Below are positions 8,001 to 12,886 of a DNA stretch of 12,886 bases, one piece after another. Below the pieces are notes generated by a model. It saw only the letters and a list, made by a program, of their open reading frames with translations, had not been told where the DNA came from and searched no databases. Source of the DNA: Flavobacteriales bacterium (GTDB taxonomy: Bacteria > Bacteroidota > Bacteroidia > Flavobacteriales_D > Cryomorphaceae); contig JAIVHQ010000011.1 in assembly GCA_020200995.1 (NCBI GenBank), positions 1 to 12,886 of the forward strand, read 5' to 3'. Each line of letters begins with the position of its first letter. The stretch's first letter is position 1. The position numbers and the translations under genes were made by a program.

Positions 8001-11000
8001 GATGCGTCCCATCAATACCACTGACTTTGAGCAGACCAACGTGGAGTTCGTGCAGTTTTGGATCATGGATCCGTACAACAACGATAGCCGCGAATTTGTG
8101 GGCACGGCGGGCAACCCACGGGGGCGACTCCTTGTGCACCTCGGCAACGTGTCGGAAGATGTGCTTCGCGACGGTCAGTTGAGTTTTGAGAACGGCCTGC
8201 CGCTCGACCCGAACAACCCCAACGGCCTCGAGACTGAGAATACCGAGTGGGGCCGCGTACCCACGACACAAAGCATTGTAAACGCGTTTGACAATACCAC
8301 CAACAGCAACCAAGCTCAGGATGTGGGCTACGACGGATGGAATGACGCGGGAGAGCGGGAATTTTACTCCGATTACCTCGATCGCATGGCAGCCCTGCCC
8401 GGTGTCGCGCCCGCGGTACTGGCCGCCGCAGAGGCAGACCCCTCTTCCGATAATTTTTTGTTTTTCAGAAGCCAACAGTACGATGCGCAAAATGCCGATG
8501 TGCTGGAGCGCTACAAGGCTTTCAACGGATTTGAAGGCAACTCGGTGACCACCCAAGACAGCCCCGAACCTTTCCCGACCCAGGCTACCGTATTGCCAAC
8601 CACTGAAGACCTCAACCAGGACCTCACCCTCGCCGAGGCAGAGTCCTATTATGAGTATGTGGTGGATCTTCCCGACCCGCAATTAGTGCCCGATGCCTGG
8701 CAGGTCGGAACCAATTACATCACAGATGTGGTAACAGGTGTTGCTCCTGACGGTCGAAATGTAAGTTGGTACCAGTTTAAAATTCCCGTAAGGTCGGGAA
8801 GGTCGGTCAACAATATTCAGGACCTTCGCTCAATTCGTTTTCTCCGCATGACGGCCATCGGGTTTGAAACTCCGGTGGTGTTGAGGTTTGCGCGCCTCGA
8901 GTTGATCAGGGGTGAGTGGCGTCGGTACACCGAGACCTTGCGCGAAGGGGAATTTACGCCGGGTGCGCCGGGTACCACCGAGTTTGACCTCCTCGCCGTG
9001 AATATTGAGGAGAATAGCCAGCGTACGCCACTCAATTACGTCACTCCTCCCGGAATTTTGCGCGAAATTGACGCAGGTACTGCCAACCTCAGAAGCCTCA
9101 ATGAGCAGTCGCTCGTGCTTCTTGTCAGAAACCTGGAAGACGGTGATGCGCGCGCCGCTTTCAGAAGCGTGGACATCGACATGCGGATGTACGGCAACCT
9201 CGAGATGTTCATTCACGGGGAGTCTATTGACCTGGACCGCCTCCTTGAGTTCGGAGATGTCACCGTGTTCGTGAGGCTGGGTACTGACTTTCGGCAAAAC
9301 TTTTACGAATACGAAATTCCGGTCATCCCGACGCAGCTTAACGCATCGAGTACACCGCAGAATATCTGGCCGGAAGACAACAACATGACCATCGAGTTCA
9401 AAAAGCTTCAGGACGCCAAGAGCGCACGAAATGCCTCGGGCTTTCCCGAGTCGAGTTTGTACACGGTGATGGACGGCAACCGGCGCATTCGGATAAGGGG
9501 TAATCCCGTGCTAAGCTCCGTGCGCACCGTCATGATCGGTGTGCGCAACCCCACTGCCACGGAGAATATTTGGGTCGAGGACGACGGCCTCCGCCAAAGC
9601 GCGGAAATCTGGGTGAATGAGCTCCGCCTCACCGACTTCAATAATGAGGGTGGTTGGGCCGCCGTAGCACGGGTCAACGCCCAGCTCGCCGACTTAGGTA
9701 CGATCAGCCTTTCGGGAAATATAAGCACCCCGAACTTCGGTTCGCTGGAGAGCAGGGTGGCTGAGCGTCCGCTGGAAACTTCATATGGCTACGATGCTCA
9801 AAGTAATTTAGAATTGGGAAAATTCCTTCCCGAAGAGAGTGGCATCAAGGTGCCACTCTTTATTAGTCAGGCCGAGCAAGTGGTACTGCCCAAATTTGAC
9901 CCGCTGGCCCCTGATCTCGAGCTGAGTCAAGTGGCTGATGATTTATCGGCCAACGACAGGCGCGAACTGCGTCAGCGATCGCAAACCTACACGCGCCGCC
10001 GAAGCATCAACCTTACAAATTTGAGAAAGGAGCGCACCAACAACGAGAAGAAGCCACGTATTTACGACATTGAAAACTGGAACGCCACTGTAGCTTACAG
10101 CGAGCGCCAGTACTATGACTTCAACACGGAATTCGACAACCAGAGCCAATTCAGGTTGGGGCTTGGCTACAATTTTGCATTGAAGCCCAACAATATTAAG
10201 CCCTTTGCGCAGAGCAAGTTTTTGAGAAAATCAGACTATTTTAACCTGCTTAAAGACTTCAATTTTAACCTGGTTCCGAAAAGCATTTCCTTCAGGTCCG
10301 ACATCCTTCGCACATACAACGAGCAGCAGTTTACCAACAACGTCGATCTCTTCGACTTCGAGCAACCCATACTCTTCACCAAAGTGTTTAACTGGAACAG
10401 GGTGTACGACGTTCAGTACGATATGACCCAGGCGCTGCGATTTACCTACAGCGCCACCAACCTGGCTTTCGTGAATGAACCTATCGGGCGCATTGACCGC
10501 GACGATCGAGAGTTTTTCAATGCATATCGCGACACGGTAATGCAGAGTATTCTGAGCTTTGGTGACAATGTTGACTTTCGTCAAACGGTGACGGGAAATT
10601 ATAAAGTGCCGATCGACAAAATCCCCATCCTCGACTGGATATCCGTGGACGCCAGGTACACCGGTAACTACAATTGGCAGCGCGCTCCTTTCTCTCAGGA
10701 TACCCTCGGTAATGTGATTCAAAACTCTCGAAACATCAGTTTAAACGGGCAGGCCAATATGCTCACGCTGTATAATAAGTTGAAGTTTTTTAAGGAGGTG
10801 AACCAAAAGTTCCAGAAGCAAAACAGGGGCGGCGGAGGTCGACAGGGCGGTCGGCAGCCCCAAGGAAAGGGCAAAGAAGAAGAGGAGGAAGATGATCAAA
10901 AGAAAGAAAGAGACCCCAATGCGCCCAACCTATTAGACTATGCAGCCAAGATGGTGATGAGCTTGAAGAACGTCTCCCTGATTTACAGTCAAAACGAAGG

Positions 11001-12312
11001 AACGCTCTTACCGGGATACAACCGTACGTCCAACATTGCGGGAATGGATCCGGGCTTTAATGCACCGGGAATAGGTTTTGTGTTGGGGCACCAATTCGAA
11101 AATTTCAACAGACAAGCCGCTCTGAAAGGATGGATGGTCGAAAACGAGTACCTCAACTCGCAATACCTCGAAACCTACACCGAAGATTTTAACTTCAGGG
11201 TGAATCTGGAGCCTTTACCCAACCTGCGGGTTGAGATCAACGCCCAGCAAAACAGGACCTTTAATGATGGGTCGTTTTTCCGCTACAACAACGATTTGCA
11301 GCAGTTTCTCGAAGAGAGCTCCTTTCAGACAGGGAGTTTTACCACGACCATGATTGCCTACAACACCTTGTTTGATAACGACGGGGCTGCGGATAATGTA
11401 AGTGAGACCTTCCAGCGTTTTAAAGATATCAGGGTGGACATTTCCAATAGATTGGCGGAAGAAACAGGATTCAGCGAACAAGGCTCAGGGGAAGATGGAT
11501 ATGCCGACGGTTTCGGGGAAACTTCACAGCAGGTTGTAATCCCCGCATTTCTGGCGGCCTACACAGGCCAAAGCGCTGATGATGTGAAGCTTGCAGTGAA
11601 CGACTTTACCATCATGGATGCCGTGCGAAATCCGAACTGGACCATCAATTACGATGGACTGTCCAAAATCCCCGCCCTCAAAAAGTACTTCCGTAACGTA
11701 ACCGTTGCTCACGCATATCGAAGTACTTACAGCGTAAATAATTTCACCACCAACCTCGCCGCCGGTCTCGATTTTGAAGGGCGGCCCCTTCGCGACAATT
11801 CTGAAGACCGCAACTTTATCCCCACTACACAGATCCAGGCCATCACGATATCCGAGCAGCTCAGCCCGCTGATTCGGATTGACATGACCTGGCAAAACTC
11901 GCTGATCACCAACTTTGAAATCAGCAGAAACCGAACCCTCGCCTTCAGTACCGCCAACTTTCAGCTCACAGAAAACAACAGCAATGAATATGTGATCGGC
12001 GCGGGGTACCGCTTTCCAAACGTGGAAGTGAAAATCGGCGGAAAGAAACGCAAAAGTGACCTCAACGTGCGCGCCGACCTCAGCATCCGCGATACTGAGA
12101 TGATCGCCCGAAGGATGGAAGAAGAGACCAATCAGATCACCTCGGGGCAAAACCTGATTTCAATAAAAACTTCAATCGACTACGTACTGTCAGATAGATT
12201 GAACATCAGATTCTTCTACGATCATCAGATCAACGAGCCCAAGGTTTCTATCTCATTTCCTACCTCAAATATCAACACCGGTATATCTTTGCGTTTCACA
12301 TTAACTCAATAA
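5053..12312 (+). CDS. sprA: Type IX secretion system outer-membrane translocon SprA (Sov)
   Basis: This 2419-residue protein is the giant outer-membrane beta-barrel channel of the T9SS; family members of about 2400 residues form a 36-strand barrel that carries folded cargo to the surface. The start is TTG at 5053: the frame is closed by a stop at 5005-5007, no ATG or GTG lies between, and the next ATG (5107) would delete the signal peptide (residues 1-26, hydrophobic core 11-22, end SSA). SprA landmarks in order: FDRIFGGNKVEIKPQG (158-173); the IQLNV to SGSQSLFGVK block (207-276) with TEATFDFEN; LLPGHNKVVGQTG and YIDDFEGT (824-846); FVQFWIMDP (999-1007); IWVNELRLTDF (1519-1529); NPNWTINYDGLSKIP (2193-2207); and a C-terminal barrel strand ending SLRFTLTQ. 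A Gly/Arg/Gln-rich then acidic segment lies at about 1917-1955. I saw no cysteine in the whole protein. It sits between ruvA (25 bp) and gcvH (21 bp), probably in one transcript. The sequence looks full-length with no frameshift. Confidence 0.97.
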   Translation: MGLRFRNIWQIAIAATLLMWVWTSSANRPYVDHSVVNLPELVIMPVDSPETDLPYPFQDEVNPYGGDGRITLTDPSNMNNVIEYDVETGEYYFYKRIGDNIDYRSPTVMNFDEYMAYIKKNSEKEYWKEIRSFDEMSGDEENGIDPFAPSLEIKSKGFDRIFGGNKVEIKPQGTAELIFGANTNYNENPQIPVNQRRITTFNFDQRIQLNVVGQIGEKMQLSTNYNTEATFDFENQTKIEYEGYEDEIIQKLEAGNVSMPLNNSLISGSQSLFGVKSELRFGKLTATTIFSQERGQKKQINVQGGAQTQEFEIGVDDYEFNRHFFLSGYFRAQYNQAMRSLPVVNSGVQVTRIEVWVVNQTANVENTRNIIGFTDLGEDALYQNEANPLVIGDNPLNRFPANNQNQLYSIMANDPAVRGFSQSSQALSSRNLVNGRDFERLSNARMLTENEYTFNERLGFISLNQSLNNDEVLAVGYQYTLQGTTYQVGDLSNDGITAPDALFLKMLKATVLDVNNPIWDLMMKNVYSLGAFQINNEDFILDVWYNDPGKGIDLPIIPDPETQNTPLIRLFNLDRIDQNGNPQPDGRFDFVDNAATMGGTIQSQNGRIYFPVIEPFGSHLQEQLSEAGMSEARIANIAYPQLYDSTKIVAQQNFLYLNRFKIKGSYKSASSDEISLNTLNIPQGAVQVTAGGVALIENQDFTVDYNLGRVKILNTGLLESQTPISISVESNTLFSIQTRRLMGARFDYRFHENFNIGATIMNLNERPLTQKVNIGDEPMNNTLWGLDVNYQTESRFMTDMINSLPFLSTAEESRIDAGFEFAQLLPGHNKVVGQTGAAYIDDFEGTISLIDLRNFASWALSSIPQGQTDVFPEANRNDDLSMGYRRAKFSWYIIDPLFFRNDNITPDDLNNRRHYQREVTENEVFPDRELPAGTPANIATLDMAFYPNERGPYNYDAESTDISDGVDPQTGLLNNPETRWGGVMRPINTTDFEQTNVEFVQFWIMDPYNNDSREFVGTAGNPRGRLLVHLGNVSEDVLRDGQLSFENGLPLDPNNPNGLETENTEWGRVPTTQSIVNAFDNTTNSNQAQDVGYDGWNDAGEREFYSDYLDRMAALPGVAPAVLAAAEADPSSDNFLFFRSQQYDAQNADVLERYKAFNGFEGNSVTTQDSPEPFPTQATVLPTTEDLNQDLTLAEAESYYEYVVDLPDPQLVPDAWQVGTNYITDVVTGVAPDGRNVSWYQFKIPVRSGRSVNNIQDLRSIRFLRMTAIGFETPVVLRFARLELIRGEWRRYTETLREGEFTPGAPGTTEFDLLAVNIEENSQRTPLNYVTPPGILREIDAGTANLRSLNEQSLVLLVRNLEDGDARAAFRSVDIDMRMYGNLEMFIHGESIDLDRLLEFGDVTVFVRLGTDFRQNFYEYEIPVIPTQLNASSTPQNIWPEDNNMTIEFKKLQDAKSARNASGFPESSLYTVMDGNRRIRIRGNPVLSSVRTVMIGVRNPTATENIWVEDDGLRQSAEIWVNELRLTDFNNEGGWAAVARVNAQLADLGTISLSGNISTPNFGSLESRVAERPLETSYGYDAQSNLELGKFLPEESGIKVPLFISQAEQVVLPKFDPLAPDLELSQVADDLSANDRRELRQRSQTYTRRRSINLTNLRKERTNNEKKPRIYDIENWNATVAYSERQYYDFNTEFDNQSQFRLGLGYNFALKPNNIKPFAQSKFLRKSDYFNLLKDFNFNLVPKSISFRSDILRTYNEQQFTNNVDLFDFEQPILFTKVFNWNRVYDVQYDMTQALRFTYSATNLAFVNEPIGRIDRDDREFFNAYRDTVMQSILSFGDNVDFRQTVTGNYKVPIDKIPILDWISVDARYTGNYNWQRAPFSQDTLGNVIQNSRNISLNGQANMLTLYNKLKFFKEVNQKFQKQNRGGGGRQGGRQPQGKGKEEEEEDDQKKERDPNAPNLLDYAAKMVMSLKNVSLIYSQNEGTLLPGYNRTSNIAGMDPGFNAPGIGFVLGHQFENFNRQAALKGWMVENEYLNSQYLETYTEDFNFRVNLEPLPNLRVEINAQQNRTFNDGSFFRYNNDLQQFLEESSFQTGSFTTTMIAYNTLFDNDGAADNVSETFQRFKDIRVDISNRLAEETGFSEQGSGEDGYADGFGETSQQVVIPAFLAAYTGQSADDVKLAVNDFTIMDAVRNPNWTINYDGLSKIPALKKYFRNVTVAHAYRSTYSVNNFTTNLAAGLDFEGRPLRDNSEDRNFIPTTQIQAITISEQLSPLIRIDMTWQNSLITNFEISRNRTLAFSTANFQLTENNSNEYVIGAGYRFPNVEVKIGGKKRKSDLNVRADLSIRDTEMIARRMEEETNQITSGQNLISIKTSIDYVLSDRLNIRFFYDHQINEPKVSISFPTSNINTGISLRFTLTQ

Positions 12313-12333
12313 CCCGATAAAATTACCGAGCAC

Positions 12334-12711
12334 ATGAACATCCCGCAAGAATTAAAATACACCAAAGACCACGAATGGGTGCGCATCGAAGGCAATACTG
12401 CCACGGTGGGAATCACCGACTACGCGCAAGGCGAGCTTGGCGATATCGTATTTATCGAAATCGAAACGGAAGGGGAAGACCTCGATGCGGGTGAAGTGTT
12501 CGGAACCATCGAAGCAGTGAAGACCGTCTCGGATCTGTTTATGCCCTTTTCGGGAAAAGTGGATGCGATTAATGCCGATTTGGAGTCAAACCCCGAGGCG
12601 GTCAATGACGACCCCTATGGAAAAGGATGGATGATCAAAATTACATTTGACGACGGCACCGATATGTCGGAGCTGTTGGAGGCCGATGGTTACAAGGAAG
12701 TTGTCGGATAA
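12334..12711 (+). CDS. gcvH: Glycine cleavage system H protein
   Basis: This is a 125-residue lipoyl carrier of the glycine cleavage complex. It shuttles the aminomethyl group from the P protein to the T protein and is reoxidised by the L protein, in the cytoplasm. The N-terminus LKYTKDHEWVRIEGNTATVG is typical. The lipoyl-attachment lysine is Lys63 in TIEAVKTVSDLFMP. The following SGKVDAINADLESNPEAVN and the C-terminal GWMIKI are also family-typical. Length is normal. The ATG at 12334 lies 21 bases after the sprA stop, suggesting co-transcription. The tail overlaps the next gene by 26 bases in another frame. Confidence 0.97.
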   Translation: MNIPQELKYTKDHEWVRIEGNTATVGITDYAQGELGDIVFIEIETEGEDLDAGEVFGTIEAVKTVSDLFMPFSGKVDAINADLESNPEAVNDDPYGKGWMIKITFDDGTDMSELLEADGYKEVVG

Positions 12712-12886
12712 GGCGCGCCCCGGTTTCACGCGTGCTCATGTGCCCTCAGGCCTTTGGGCACTGGTGATCGCGTTGCTGTGTTTTCTTCCCGGCGATGCCT
12801 TTCCGGAAGTGGATTTTTGGGCCATCAATTGGGAGGACAAAGTAATTCACGTGGGTGTTTTTGCATTACTGGGCGCGCTGATGGTG
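12686..12886 (+). CDS. VanZ-like family membrane protein, N-terminal part
   Basis: Sixty-seven codons are present and the frame stays open to the window end, so the gene is cut off on the right. A short basic N-terminus (KLSDKARPGFTR) is followed by a first membrane segment at about 22-34 (LWALVIALLCFLP). Then comes the characteristic VanZ-like stretch DKVIHVGVFALLGALM (51-66), which begins the second membrane segment. In this family the function is poorly defined despite the name taken from the teicoplanin-resistance gene; it should not be read as resistance. The ATG at 12686 lies inside the gcvH tail with GGAGG three bases upstream, which is unusually close. A TTG at 12701 or GTG at 12740 are alternative starts. 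A VanZ-like gene after gcvH fits the ruvA-sprA-gcvH order I recall from Flavobacteriia. Confidence 0.8.
   Translation, partial: MVTRKLSDKARPGFTRAHVPSGLWALVIALLCFLPGDAFPEVDFWAINWEDKVIHVGVFALLGALMV

Noticed and set aside
7594..8682. A 362-codon open frame on the minus strand inside sprA
   Set aside because: It lies antisense to strongly conserved SprA motifs, has no recognisable domain, and is explained by the codon bias of the GC-richer sense gene.
10792..10801. A perfect Shine-Dalgarno-like AAGGAGGTGA inside sprA
   Set aside because: No start codon follows at a usable distance, and the bases simply encode Lys-Glu-Val-Asn in frame. Bacteroidota ribosomes also rely little on this signal.

Overview
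The window reads as chromosomal DNA of a Bacteroidota bacterium, probably a Flavobacteriales-type lineage with fairly high GC. Three things point there: the core type IX secretion (T9SS) translocon gene sprA, two proteins ending in T9SS type A C-terminal sorting domains, and the gene order ruvA-sprA-gcvH-vanZ-like, which I recall as common in Flavobacteriia. Start regions mostly lack Shine-Dalgarno sequences, and two sites match the Bacteroidota -7 promoter element TAnnTTTG; both fit that assignment.

Left part (1-2407, minus strand): a 568-residue secreted protein with a thioredoxin-like Omp28-type N-terminus (CPPC) and a T9SS sorting domain is followed by a strong intrinsic terminator and then a small exported TlpA/ResA-type thioredoxin (WCAPC). 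The extreme left edge carries a GC-rich imperfect palindrome. Middle part (2408-4439): a 457-bp divergent spacer, a 225-residue T9SS-sorted protein on the plus strand, a hairpin terminator shared with a convergent sirtuin gene, then a 157-bp divergent spacer holding a good promoter for the sirtuin.

Right part (4440-12886, plus strand): ruvA, sprA (2419 codons, over half the window), gcvH and the first 67 codons of a VanZ-like membrane protein. These are tightly packed (25 bp, 21 bp, then a 26-bp overlap) and are probably co-transcribed. Functionally the strongest theme is secretion: SprA is the outer-membrane channel through which proteins such as the two sorting-domain products are exported. 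RuvA (Holliday junction processing) and GcvH (glycine cleavage) are housekeeping neighbours with no obvious mechanistic link to it.

I found no tRNA, rRNA, CRISPR array, insertion sequence or phage gene, and no convincing undescribed system. The points most worth a second look are the terminator placed immediately ahead of the tlpA start, the TTG start of sprA, the apparent total absence of cysteine in SprA, its Gly-rich/acidic insert, the sirtuin without a zinc-cysteine tetrad, and the unnamed domain in the small secreted protein.
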